Part shown: piece by piece, positions 14,962-24,900 of the stretch | How the letters are laid out: the number at the start of each line of letters is the position of its first letter | Position numbering within the stretch: the first letter of the stretch is position 1 | Source of the DNA: an uncultured bacterium | GTDB lineage: Bacteria > Patescibacteriota > Minisyncoccia > Minisyncoccales > JAQTVQ01 | NCBI GenBank assembly: GCA_903839905.1 | Contig: CAIMDX010000020.1 | Coordinates: forward strand, 1 to 48,777 | Length of the DNA stretch: 48,777 bases | Reading direction: 5' to 3' | Translations under genes and position numbers: made by a program | The notes under the pieces: model-generated | What the model saw: the letters and a program-made list of their open reading frames with translations, nothing else | What the model was told of the DNA's origin: nothing | Databases searched by the model: none

Positions 14962-15032
14962 GCGGGCATAGTATAGTAGCATTACTTTTCCCTTCCAAGG
15001 AAAAAACACGGGTGCAAATCCCGTTGCCCGCT
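14962..15032 (+). tRNA. tRNA-Gly (anticodon UCC) with unusual D- and T-loops
   Basis: Acceptor GCGGGCA / TGCCCGC, anticodon stem TTTCC / GGAAA with loop CTTCCAA (anticodon TCC). The T-loop is TGCAAAT instead of TTCRANT (position 55 is G), and the D-loop AGTAGCA has A where G18 is expected, so the conserved G18-psi55 contact is lost. D-stem pairing is also reduced. CCA is not encoded. Confidence 0.88.
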
Positions 15033-15140
15033 CACTGATTAGCTTGTAGTTTGTAGGAATTAGCTTATAGGGGCGTCCGGACGAACTTCGGCTTAACTTA
15101 TAGCCTGCCATTAAACCGCCTTTTCGATGGTTTTTTACTG

Positions 15141-15176
15141 TTGACACTAATTTAACCAAAGTATATACTTTGGTTA
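15141..15176 (+). promoter_or_regulatory. Promoter and operator of the RelB/YafQ-type module
   Basis: Consensus -35 TTGACA (15141-15146), a 17-bp spacer, and -10 TATACT (15164-15169). A 24-bp perfect palindrome (15153-15176; core ACCAAAGTATATACTTTGGT) covers the spacer, the -10 and the start site and ends at the A of the ATG. The predicted transcript begins on the start codon. Confidence 0.8.
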
Positions 15177-15451
15177 TGAAAACAATCATTAATGTAAAAG
15201 CAGATAAAGATGTGAAAGAAGATGCCCAAAAACTAGCTAAAGATCTTGGGTTGTCTTTAAGCGCTGTTGTGAACGCCTACCTTAAGCAATTCGTTCGGAC
15301 CCGCCGGGTTGATTTTTCAATTGCCCCATCAATGTCCCCTGTCCTAGAAAAATTGCTAGGAGGGATAGAATTAGACATAAAAAAGAACCGCAATCTCTCT
15401 CCAGTGATGTCTTCCAAGAAAGATATTGATGATCGCCTTTCTTCTTTATGA
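15176..15451 (+). CDS. RelB/DinJ-family antitoxin
   Basis: A 91-aa protein. The N-terminal ribbon-helix-helix has the RelB/DinJ pattern: INVKADKDVKEDAQKLAKDL, then GLSLSAVVNAYLKQFV. The C-terminal half (SPVLEKLLGGIELDIKKNRN) is the toxin-binding tail. It should neutralise the downstream RelE-superfamily toxin and bind the palindrome in its own promoter. The ATG at 15176 is chosen over the in-frame TTG at 15170, because the TTG lies between the -10 and the start site and would not be in the transcript. The stop overlaps the toxin ATG (ATGA). Confidence 0.88.
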   Translation: MKTIINVKADKDVKEDAQKLAKDLGLSLSAVVNAYLKQFVRTRRVDFSIAPSMSPVLEKLLGGIELDIKKNRNLSPVMSSKKDIDDRLSSL

Positions 15452-15708
15452 TAGTCCACTTCCACAAAAATTTTGAAAAAAACTACCAAAGACTTGGAAA
15501 AGAAGAAAAAGAAAAGACAAAAAATCGCTTGAAAATATTCATGGATGATTCTTTCGGCCGCCAGCTAAATAACCACCCCCTAAAAGGAAAGTATGAGGAT
15601 TATCGCAGCATCAATATTTCGGGCGACTTGCGCGCTATCTATAAATATATAAGCGACAACGAGTGCGTTTTCGTGGAAATCGGCACACATAGCGAACTTT
15701 ATTCATAA
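15448..15708 (+). CDS. YafQ/RelE-family mRNA interferase toxin
   Basis: An 86-aa basic protein. The pattern FHKNFEKNYQRLGKEEKEK, then NNHPLKGKYEDYRSINISGD, LRAIYKY and VFVEIGTHSELY, fits YafQ-type RelE toxins, including the C-terminal conserved GTHSELY with its catalytic-type histidine. Such toxins cut mRNA in the ribosomal A site. It overlaps the antitoxin by 4 bp and is followed at once by a strong terminator. Confidence 0.88.
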   Translation: MIVHFHKNFEKNYQRLGKEEKEKTKNRLKIFMDDSFGRQLNNHPLKGKYEDYRSINISGDLRAIYKYISDNECVFVEIGTHSELYS

Positions 15709-15709
15709 C

Positions 15710-15740
15710 AACTAAAAACCGCCAGCGGCGGTTTTTAGTT
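15710..15740. terminator. Bidirectional terminator between the toxin and HU
   Basis: Perfect 14-bp inverted repeat AACTAAAAACCGCC / GGCGGTTTTTAGTT with a 3-nt loop, between convergent genes. The A and T runs serve both strands. Confidence 0.92.
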
Positions 15741-15758
15741 TATATATCGCAATAAAAA

Positions 15759-16031
15759 CTATCTGACGGCGTCTTTTAAGCCTTTTCCTGCTTTAAATTT
15801 AGGAACAGTCATAGCCGGAATTTTTAAGGCTTCTCCGGTTTTCGGATTGCGGCCTGCGCGGGCGGCTCTTTTGGAAACTTTAAAAGTTCCGAAACCGGTC
15901 AAAGTAACCTGGTCTCCTTTTGATAAAGCTTTGGTAATTTCGTCAAGAATAATATCAATGGACTCGTTGGCTTGAGTTTTGGAAACAGCCAATTTTTTGA
16001 CTAATGCTTCAATTAATTCTGCTTTTGTCAT
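15759..16031 (-). CDS. hup: HU-family DNA-binding protein
   Basis: A 90-aa nucleoid protein with canonical HU features: MTKAELIEALVKKL, a central GFGTFKVSKRAARAGRNPKT beta-arm with the HU signature, and PKFKAGKGLKDAV at the C-terminus. It binds and bends DNA non-specifically as a dimer. It is monocistronic, with its promoter in the 86-bp gap after RNase Y. Confidence 0.97.
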   Translation of the reverse strand: MTKAELIEALVKKLAVSKTQANESIDIILDEITKALSKGDQVTLTGFGTFKVSKRAARAGRNPKTGEALKIPAMTVPKFKAGKGLKDAVR

Positions 16032-16117
16032 AGGTGTGTATTTTTTAAGATTTGTTTTAAATTAAACGGCTTAAATGTGTAAGTCGACCTTTTTTGATTA
16101 TTATCTATAATATCAAA

Positions 16118-17650
16118 TTACTTCGCGTATTCGGTTATTCTCAACTCCCTGATCACATTTACTCTTATCTCTCCTGGATATTTTAATTCTTCCTGTATCT
16201 TTCTGGCAATATCTTTAGCTAGTTTATGAGCAGCCAGATCGTCTATCTCTTCAGGCTTTACAAATACTCTAATCTCCCTTCCCGCCTGAATGGCAAAGGC
16301 ATTTTTTATGCCGGAGAAAGAAGTGGCAATCCCTTCAAGCTCTTCCAATCTTTTCAAATAATTTTCCAAAGTGTCTTTGCGCGCGCCTGGCCTGGCTCCG
16401 GAAATCTGATCAGCTACCTGGACGATAATGGCCTCAATTGATTCGTAAGGATATTCCTCATGATGCGATTTCATCGCCGTAGCAATCTCTTTATCTATCT
16501 TAAATTTCTCAAGAATCTTAACCCCAATATCAGTATGCGACCCTTCTACTTGCCAGTCAAGGGCTTTGCCGATGTCGTGCAAGAGCCCGGCCTTCTTACA
16601 GACCGCAATATTCGCGTCCAATTCGGCGGCCAAAGCGCCTGCCAAGCGGGAAACTTCCATTGAATGCAATAATACATTTTGACCGTAGCTAGTGCGATAA
16701 TGAAGCCTGCCAAGCAGCTGGATAAGTTTTTCCGGAAGGTCCAGAACATCTGTATCATAAACCGCGGCTTCTCCGGCTTCTTTTACTTTTTTGGCAACTT
16801 CGCCCTGCGCCTTTTCTATCTCCGCTTCAATGCGGGCTGGCTGGATGCGGCCGTCTTTAATCAATCTTTCCAAGGCAACCTTGGCTATCTCGCGCCTAAC
16901 TGGATTGAAGCAAGACACAATAACTGTTTCCGGCGTTTCATCAACGATCAATTCAACGCCGGTCATTTTTTCCAAAACACGGATGTTCCTCCCCTCTTTG
17001 CCGATAATCCTTCCTTTAATTTCTTCCGACGGCAGCGAAATAGTACTGGTAGTCATCTCTTGCGATTGCGGCAAAGCAAACCCTTGAATGGCATGCGCTA
17101 AAATTTCTTTGGCGCGCTTGTCAAACTGCTCCTGTCCCCGGGCTTCAAGTTTTCTTATTCTGGCCACAACATCAACTTGATATTCTTTTTCAATTTTCTC
17201 CAAGAGTTCGTTTTTGGCTTCTTCCTGCGAAAGATTGGCAATTTGTTCCAAGCTTTTAATAGCCTCTTGCTTCAAAACTTCCACGCTTTCCTTTATTCCT
17301 CTGACTCTGTCTACTTTCTGGATCAACTCTTTTTCTTTCCTTTCAAAATCTTGGTGCTTATTCTCCAAAAGCTCTTCTCTTTTTAAAAGAATGTTTTCCG
17401 TCCTGATAATAGATTGCTGGCGGTTATCCAAGTCAGCAAGAACTTTTCTCTCTGTTTTTTCGGCTTTTTCAGAAGCCCTGGCTAAAATATCAGCAGCTTC
17501 TTTTTTGGTTTGGATAAGCTTCTCTTGAAGCTTAGCCTCTATTGAGCCTGCTCTTCTGCGAGCGATAGATTGGCGGACATAATAGCCCAGGACAGAACCT
17601 GCGGCCAATGCGCCAAAAATCCCTAAGGTTGTTAGGAATAGCGAATTCAT
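16118..17650 (-). CDS. rny: Ribonuclease Y
   Basis: A 510-aa protein in RNase Y order: an N-terminal membrane helix (about 5-25), a long charged coiled coil (about 30-190), a KH RNA-binding domain (GRIIGKEGRNIRVLEKMTGV), and an HD metal-phosphoesterase domain (VCKKAGLLHDIGKALDW). It starts mRNA decay at the membrane as an endoribonuclease. The length matches the family. It is a single-gene unit. Confidence 0.97.
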   Translation of the reverse strand: MNSLFLTTLGIFGALAAGSVLGYYVRQSIARRRAGSIEAKLQEKLIQTKKEAADILARASEKAEKTERKVLADLDNRQQSIIRTENILLKREELLENKHQDFERKEKELIQKVDRVRGIKESVEVLKQEAIKSLEQIANLSQEEAKNELLEKIEKEYQVDVVARIRKLEARGQEQFDKRAKEILAHAIQGFALPQSQEMTTSTISLPSEEIKGRIIGKEGRNIRVLEKMTGVELIVDETPETVIVSCFNPVRREIAKVALERLIKDGRIQPARIEAEIEKAQGEVAKKVKEAGEAAVYDTDVLDLPEKLIQLLGRLHYRTSYGQNVLLHSMEVSRLAGALAAELDANIAVCKKAGLLHDIGKALDWQVEGSHTDIGVKILEKFKIDKEIATAMKSHHEEYPYESIEAIIVQVADQISGARPGARKDTLENYLKRLEELEGIATSFSGIKNAFAIQAGREIRVFVKPEEIDDLAAHKLAKDIARKIQEELKYPGEIRVNVIRELRITEYAK

Positions 17651-17992
17651 AGTTTAAATTGAATGATTGGTATGGCATAAAATGATTTATTTACGGTTTG
17701 GACTGGAGCCTCTTTTTACCGGCGCTAGCTTCATCTGCAATTTTCTAAAGAAAAAATATTTACTGGAAATTTTCAGGCGCGAGACAAATTATTCTTGCAG
17801 TTGAAATGTAATATTTTTCCTGATAGCCAATAGCCTCCGCCAGCTGGCGAACTGCGAACGGTCAAAAAAGAAAAAAACGGCTCAAATCCTAAATACCAAA
17901 AACTCAAGGTTTGTTTTTATAAATGACTTAACAACCAAATCATAACAAAAAAACCCTGCTTGGGCAAGAATGGAACTTATATAATTTAAAAA
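17651..17992. other. Intergenic region upstream of RNase Y
   Basis: About 340 bp without a supported gene. It includes a CGCCAGCTGGCG palindrome (17838-17849) and AT-rich runs that must hold the rny promoter; no hexamer pair is convincing. No structured RNA of a known class was recognised. Confidence 0.5.
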
Positions 17993-18009
17993 CCGCGGAA
18001 TATCCGCGG
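17993..18009 (-). terminator. Terminator of the surface operon
   Basis: CCGCGGA-TAT-TCCGCGG, followed on the minus strand by TTTTTAAA. It lies 48 bp beyond the stop of the 1299-aa protein and closes the 12-kb surface operon. Confidence 0.9.
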
Positions 18010-18056
18010 CTTTTATTTTTATTTCCTATAAGGAGTAATACAAGCTACAAGCTCGT

Positions 18057-21000
18057 TTAAAAAGGCGAGGTCTCCTTCCATCTCGGGATAGGCTGGACAA
18101 CATCAATAGAGCCATAGCCGCCGCAGCAGGATCCTGTAACATTAAGTTTTACTGTCTTGCTCTTTCCTGTAGTCTTGAATTTGACCAAAGGATTAGGAGA
18201 AATAGCCGAAGTGCTGCTTTGGAATTCATAATTTTCCGGCGCAATTCCTGGGAAATACCATGAATATTGAGTCCCTGAAACATTTTGGCAAGCTTGTTTC
18301 TGATTGGAGGAATTATAGCAAACACTGCACTTCCAATACCCTGCCGAATCGCCGACTTCCGGAGTGGAACCTTCTGGCCCTGTCCAACAGGTTGAATAGC
18401 AAGGATCCTCTTCGTTATTTATATCGGCTGTAGTGCAAAACATCACAGTGTTGCCGGAAGTTAAAACTTTTTTATTCCAAGCTATGTTAACAATCGGATA
18501 ATGCTTTACGGGAGTGGAAAGCGACGATAAAGCTTTGGTCCATCCGCTGCAAGCCGCATTATCTTCATTGCAAACTTTAACCCACCAATTATAGGTTTGG
18601 CTGTAAGCCAATTCATTTACTCCGGGGTTAATTTTAACTGGAATCTGCTGGGTGATCTCCGAACCGGAATTCTCTGTTCTGTTTGTCCAGCTTTGATCAA
18701 CCGCCGGGTTTGGAGCATCAACATTGCTAGAAGTTGAAATTCTCATATAATAAGTTTCTAAATGCTTCCCTACCGGACTGGTTGGATCGGTATATGTCCA
18801 TTTAAAAGGAACAGCTCCATTATTTCCCGTTTCTAAGCTGTTGCCATTGGATGCATTAAGCCAATAGCTGCAATAGTTGGAAGAGTCTTCTTCAGGCGCA
18901 ATCAAACCAGTGGCAGACGGACCGCTGGTAATTCCGCAAACGCTGCTGCCGCAAGAACCGCTATAACATTCTTCCGCATTAGAACAAGAGCAGCCGTTCG
19001 CTTTTTTAATAGTGAATTTTTGAGGTTCTATTTTAGTGGAAAAGTTCCAGGCAACCTCCACATCTTCCGGCTGGGCCGCACCTTTCAAAACCTGGACAGG
19101 GGAAAGGTAAATACTATTAGGGGCTCCTTTCCCGAGCTGGCCGTCGCCATTACTTCCCCAACACCAAACTGTTCCGTCGGATTTGACGGCGCAAGAATGA
19201 GTGTACCCTGCCACCACCTGTTCCACCCCGGTCAAAAAGCCGGAGCCGCCTACTCCCTTGACTTGAACCGGGATATAAGAAGTGGTGGTGGAATTATTGC
19301 CAAGCTCCCCGAGTTCATTATATCCCCAACAATAAACCGTACCATCTGACTTGACAGCGCAAGAATGGAGGCTGTCTCCCGCAGATTGTATCACTCCTGT
19401 CAGATATCCCAAGCCGCCAACCCCTACGACTTGGACGGGAACTTTGGAATCGGCATTAGAATTATTCCCAAGATTACCGTAATAATTATATCCCCAGCAC
19501 CAAATTGTACCGTCAGTTTTTACAGCGCAAGAATGGCTTCCCTGTCCCGATATTTGAGCTACATCTGTCAGGTAACCGGCCCCGCTCGCACCTTTGACTT
19601 GGACCGGGACATAAGAAGTGGTAGTGGAGTTGTTGCCGAGTTCTCCGTAATAATTCCGGCCCCAACAATAGACCGTGCCGTCTGATTTAACGGCACAGTT
19701 ATGTGCGATTCCCGCTGTTACCTGTTCAACCCCAGCCAAAAAACCGGAACCGCCAACACCCTTAACTTGGACGGGAGTGTAAGAATTAGTGGTAGTATTA
19801 TTCCCAAGCTGGCCGTAAACAGCATTAGATCCCCAGCACCAAACCGTGCCGTCGGATTTTAACGAACAGGCATGAGAATCCCCTAGAAAAACATGCTCCA
19901 CTCCTGTCAGATATCCCGAACCGCCAACGCCAAGGACTTGGACAGGAACCTTGGAATCGGTTGTAGTCCCATTCCCAAGAGTGCCGGACCCGTTGTATCC
20001 CCAGCAATAGACTGTGCCGTCGGATTTAACGGCACAAGCGTTGGACACCCCGCCATCGGCCTGGATCATATCCGTCAAATAGCCTAATCCACCTAAGCCA
20101 AAAACTTGGACAGGAACCCAAGAGTCGGTAGTTGTATTATTGCCAAGCTCTCCGTAATAATTCCGGCCCCAGCAATAAACGCTTCCCGATCCAGAAACGG
20201 AGCAAGAGTCTCTATTGGATCCTGCTGCGATATCAATAATGTTCGCCAAATTAAGTCCCGATCCCCCGGACCATCCCGACCAATCATAACCGTCAAAAAC
20301 CCTGGCTCTCCAATAATACTTATTGCCATAAGGAAGATTGTTAGCCGAGTAACTAATATTTGAACCGCTGGGCCAAGAGCCGGCGTAATTACTCTCGTTA
20401 ATCACAGTTGAAGTGAAAGCGCTTGATGTGCTGACTTGCAAGTCAAACTTAGTGCACAAATCGGCATCAGGGTCGCTGTAGCTAAATTCAATATTCAAAC
20501 TAGAGTCAGCTTCTTCCATCCCGCTCTCTGGCGCAACCAACAAAGGAGTTGTTGGAATTTGATTAGGAGTTACAAAATTCCATGAACCATCGGACCATAA
20601 AGACCAATCGGTCCCGTCAAAAATCCTGGCTCTCCAGTAGTAATCAGTATGAGCCGCTAAATCAGACGCTAAAGCATAAGGAATTGTTGCGCCGCTGGCC
20701 CATGATCCCGCATAATTTTGAATGTCAATTAATGGCGAATCAAAAAATGGCTGGTCATTAATTTGCAGATCAAATCTTGTGCAGCTGTCGCCATTGGGAT
20801 CAGAGCAGGAAAATTGCAAGGCTGGCTTTAAACTGTCTACTGTAACGCCATTAGACGGAACAACTAAAGTCGGGGTATTTGGCGCAAGATTAAGCGTTGT
20901 GAAATTCCACGAACCGTCGGACCAAGATGAATAACTGGTACCGTCAAAAACCCTGGCTTTCCAATAATATTTTGTATTGTAAGACAAAAGGGTTGAAGCA

Positions 21001-21956
21001 TTATAACTAATAGTTGAACTGCTTGGCCAGGACCCGGTAGATCCGGATACATTTATTTCCGGCGAAGAAAAATTGGAATTATTATCAACCATCAAATCAA
21101 ACTTCGTGCCATTATCACCGTTAGGGTCAGAATATCCAAATTGAAAAGTAGGGAGCAACGGCACCCCAACAGTACCGTTAGAAGGAGCAACTAATGCAGG
21201 AATATTGGGAGAAGGATTGGCAGACTCATAAGTAAGTTTCAAGCTCATCACTTGAGCAAAAGCGCTTTTCGTGGTGGGAGCATAGCAATCCTGGCCAACG
21301 CCGCAACCGGTACAGCTATCGCAATAGCCGGCATAAGTTCGCGCTACACCAGTGCTGCGGACATAGTTGCCTCCTGCGCCCGCCCAAACGCTATCATTTC
21401 TATAAGCTTCTATTAATAAATTGCTGGTACCGTCCCAAGTAAAAGGCGTGGTCAAGGTATGGCATTTCCAAGCCCCGGCAGCCGGCCTCGCGTAAGTTGT
21501 CGGCCCGTAGACAGTGGTCAAGCCGGTAGTTGTAAAATTTGCAAGAGAAGTTGAGGTCGTATTTTTCATTTTTATCCTCATATTGACGATATTGGTCGTA
21601 CCGGGAAGAGCGGAACATTGAAAACAAACTTCGGAGATAGTAGACGATCCTCCAAGACCGGCTGCTTCCAAATCTGATTTGAGATAAATGGATTGGGCGA
21701 TAGAATCATGATAATAAGTGTTGAAAGGAGCATAGCTAGTTGCCCAAGAGCTTGAAGCGGAACCGGTTAAAAGCTCAACGGTGGTGGTAGACGCCGCTTT
21801 TGCAATCGGAACTTCTAATTTTTTAGATCCAAAAATAAATAGAACAGATACGGCTATTAAAACAGTTAAAATAGAAAGAATAGAAATTTTAACCAACCCT
21901 GACATATTCGTTTGATTTTTAAATAAAGTGTTTTTCATTTTTATTCTATTTGCCAA
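18057..21956 (-). CDS. Giant secreted protein: FN3-like repeats, RCC1 propeller, shared C-terminal module
   Basis: A 1299-aa exported protein. A membrane helix or signal lies at about 20-45 (ISILSILTVLIAVSVLFIFG). A beta-rich N-domain follows (about 55-245). Then come three fibronectin-III-like repeats of about 105 aa, each ending in an ARVFDG / WSDGSWNF-type segment. An RCC1-type beta-propeller of seven blades (about 570-960; each with CAVKSDGTVYCWG) appears to interrupt the end of the third repeat. A cysteine-rich C-terminal module (about 1010-1299) ends in IPRWKETSPF. The whole protein must be extracellular. No enzyme motif is seen, and an adhesion or surface-layer role is inferred. It overlaps the upstream gene by 11 bp. 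Confidence 0.88.
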   Translation of the reverse strand: MANRIKMKNTLFKNQTNMSGLVKISILSILTVLIAVSVLFIFGSKKLEVPIAKAASTTTVELLTGSASSSWATSYAPFNTYYHDSIAQSIYLKSDLEAAGLGGSSTISEVCFQCSALPGTTNIVNMRIKMKNTTSTSLANFTTTGLTTVYGPTTYARPAAGAWKCHTLTTPFTWDGTSNLLIEAYRNDSVWAGAGGNYVRSTGVARTYAGYCDSCTGCGVGQDCYAPTTKSAFAQVMSLKLTYESANPSPNIPALVAPSNGTVGVPLLPTFQFGYSDPNGDNGTKFDLMVDNNSNFSSPEINVSGSTGSWPSSSTISYNASTLLSYNTKYYWKARVFDGTSYSSWSDGSWNFTTLNLAPNTPTLVVPSNGVTVDSLKPALQFSCSDPNGDSCTRFDLQINDQPFFDSPLIDIQNYAGSWASGATIPYALASDLAAHTDYYWRARIFDGTDWSLWSDGSWNFVTPNQIPTTPLLVAPESGMEEADSSLNIEFSYSDPDADLCTKFDLQVSTSSAFTSTVINESNYAGSWPSGSNISYSANNLPYGNKYYWRARVFDGYDWSGWSGGSGLNLANIIDIAAGSNRDSCSVSGSGSVYCWGRNYYGELGNNTTTDSWVPVQVFGLGGLGYLTDMIQADGGVSNACAVKSDGTVYCWGYNGSGTLGNGTTTDSKVPVQVLGVGGSGYLTGVEHVFLGDSHACSLKSDGTVWCWGSNAVYGQLGNNTTTNSYTPVQVKGVGGSGFLAGVEQVTAGIAHNCAVKSDGTVYCWGRNYYGELGNNSTTTSYVPVQVKGASGAGYLTDVAQISGQGSHSCAVKTDGTIWCWGYNYYGNLGNNSNADSKVPVQVVGVGGLGYLTGVIQSAGDSLHSCAVKSDGTVYCWGYNELGELGNNSTTTSYIPVQVKGVGGSGFLTGVEQVVAGYTHSCAVKSDGTVWCWGSNGDGQLGKGAPNSIYLSPVQVLKGAAQPEDVEVAWNFSTKIEPQKFTIKKANGCSCSNAEECYSGSCGSSVCGITSGPSATGLIAPEEDSSNYCSYWLNASNGNSLETGNNGAVPFKWTYTDPTSPVGKHLETYYMRISTSSNVDAPNPAVDQSWTNRTENSGSEITQQIPVKINPGVNELAYSQTYNWWVKVCNEDNAACSGWTKALSSLSTPVKHYPIVNIAWNKKVLTSGNTVMFCTTADINNEEDPCYSTCWTGPEGSTPEVGDSAGYWKCSVCYNSSNQKQACQNVSGTQYSWYFPGIAPENYEFQSSTSAISPNPLVKFKTTGKSKTVKLNVTGSCCGGYGSIDVVQPIPRWKETSPF

Positions 21957-24900
21957 TTACATTAGAACAAGCGTTATCATTGCAAGCTTTTGCCCAATAT
22001 TCGCTGTTGGCGCAATAACGGCAATTTGTTTCGCCGCTGCCACAGGCAGGAGTTGAAGCAGAATCATAAATTGCCGAAGGATTGCCTACTACACCGATAG
22101 TTGAATAAGCCCAACAACTGGAAGTGGAATTAAGGCCGCAGTTACTGCAAGCGGAATTTTTGCAAACGAAAAGTTTTATAAAGTCGCCGTTAGGATCTGA
22201 AGCCGTGGAATTGAAAGTTATATTTTGTCCGCTTTTGCAAACAGTCGTACTGCCTTCTGTTTTGCAAATATTCGGGTTGCTGGTGTTAATAAAAATTGAA
22301 GTAATGGACGGCGGCTGGGTGGTTGTAAAATGCCAAGATCCGCTTGACCACGGCGACCAGGCGGCGCCATCAAAAATCCTGGCCTTCCAATAATAAATTT
22401 TATTGGTGTCTAAAAGGCCAGAAGAAACCTGATAAGAAATGGCCGAACTAGTCGCCCAAGGGCCTCCGTTAGAATAATCCGTCTCGCTTATTATAACGGA
22501 AGAAAAATCGGAGTTGTCGTCAACTTTAAGATCAAACTTAGTACAAGGATCATCGTCCGGATCGCTGTATGAAAATCTCAAAATAGGAGAGAGAGCAACT
22601 CCCGTAGCGCCATCAGTCGGCTCAACAAGGGTCGGAGTGTTCGGAGAATGGTTGATTCCGGTTGTAAACAAATTCGGTTCGGACCAATACGACCACCCGT
22701 TGGCGTTGGCAACCCTCGCTCTCCAATAATATGTAGTATTTCCCGACAGATATGAAGAAGAATCGTAGATAATCGTTGAACCATTAGTCCAAAGGCCGCC
22801 GTGGTCAATTTCATTTATAGCCAACGAAGAAAAATCAGTTGAAGTACTTACCTGCAAATCAAATTTAACTCCATCCGCCGCGTTGGGATCGCTGTAGCCA
22901 AATTGAAAAGTGGGCAACAAAGCGACACTGGTAGACCCGTTCGGAGGAGAAATAAAAGTCGGCATGTTCGGCGCGTCGCCCAAATAAGCGACAATGCCTT
23001 TCCCGCCGTTGCCATAGCCTCCATAAGTGTAACCTATAAAAGCATGTTTTGAACTTAAGACCGTGGGCGAATACCACTCATTATAGAGCGAAGAAAAAGT
23101 ATATTTTGCGCCAAAGTATATCTTGTTACTGGATACTGCGGCTACAATAGCAACGCCCGAATGTATGGAATTTTCATAATTGCTGTAAGCGATCAGAACA
23201 TGGTCTGGATCAAGGGCAACGGCCGAAGGACTTACTTCCTGATTGGGAGCGAATATCTGATCGGGGCTAAAATTAATCTCGGTACCGGAAATATTGGCGA
23301 TACGGGCAACGCCGTTAGCCGGTTCAGATGATCTCTGATAAACGACCATTGCGCGGGTAGCGCTCAACGATGTTATGGAGACATTAAATATCTGATAGTC
23401 CCATATCTTGTATTTCGGACCGTAACTTATAGTGCTGGTGCCTGTTATCTCAAGCGTTCTGCCGTAACTGCCTCCTTCATCAAAGCCCTGATAAACGACT
23501 ATACCATGGGTGGAGTCAAGAACAGCCGAACCAAGACCCGAGTTGGTATGTCCCGCAAACGGATAAAAATCCCCATAAGAAATCACATTGCCCAATACAT
23601 TGGCGACCATGCAAGAGGAACTTGCACTGTCAAATGATATCAAAACGCTGCTCGATGAAATCTTAGAAGCATGAATGTCGGGAACTGAAGAAGATGAGAA
23701 AACGTATTCTGGGCCGTAGGTTATGGTTGTTCCGGTGATAGTGGCTATGCGGCCGCCGGCCAATCCGTCCCTCATGTAAGCAACGAAAACATGGGTTGAA
23801 TCAAGAGCAGTCGCTGATATATAGGCAGTGCCGTTCGTCCCTGTCCCGGAAAAACTGACTGCCGTTCCATAAACAGGAGCGGTACTTGTGGAAACAGTAG
23901 CGACAACTCCCATCCCCGGCCCCGGATTATTATTGGCGGCATAGGCAATAAAAACTTTCGTTGAACTGAGAGGCGTCGCGGAATTATACATAGCATAGCT
24001 GCTTATTGTAGACGACGCTGTATATTTCAAATAATAAGCCCCCGGAATCACCGCCGGAGTCCCTCCCGAATAAGTGGCGTACGAAGAATACCTGACGGTA
24101 GAGACTACGGCACCATCTGTCGGGTCAACAGGAGAAGAATAACTGTTGGTCGCGCTTAAATAAGCAGCGTCGGAGATACCGTTATCACAGGCTACCGCCA
24201 AATTTAATGATCCAACATCTGCGATTACTCCCAAAAAATAGGTAGAGTTATCTGCAATAGACGGAGGAGTGCCAAAAACGCTGTCTATCCAGGAATAAGA
24301 CGATCCAACCACAGCGCCCGTGCCTATGCCATTAGATATAAGCTTCTTGTTACTATTGGCAATGGCCGCCTTATAATTCAGAGTCCCGGAATAATCTTCT
24401 TTTGCATATAAACTTATTTTACTGATAGTCGCGCCATTTGAATCTGTCGGAGTCACCACCCTAGATCCGCGATAATTATTGCCTGACAGCCAGCAACTAC
24501 TCGCGCCTATTCCGCTATAGCCGAAGATTGGGTCAATGTTGATCGGGTAAACGGCCGCTTCTAAAAAGTCTTGCGGAACGGTTATGGAAAACTGGTTCTC
24601 TTTTTCATTGATGCTCAAAGTTCCCCAAACCTTTTTCCCATTAGCATCGGAAATGCTCGGCCTGTAAATATGAAAGACTTTTCCGGCTTTGTAATCTTTG
24701 CCTCCCGACTCGGTGTAGTCTCCCGACTTGCTCCCTTCATAATAGACAGCGTAAGAACCGATGACATTTTCCGGCCTGTAATTCACAACCTTGCCATCGC
24801 TATTCTGGCAAGTTGTTTCAGTGCACTCTGTACCATCGGACTGTTCTCCTTGATTTAATGGAGGCTGGTAATAAAACTCCAAGCCTTTGGATTGCATCGG

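Noticed and set aside
14821..15189. Minus-strand 122-aa ORF over tRNA-Pro and tRNA-Gly
   Set aside because: It crosses two clear plus-strand tRNA genes and the toxin-antitoxin promoter.
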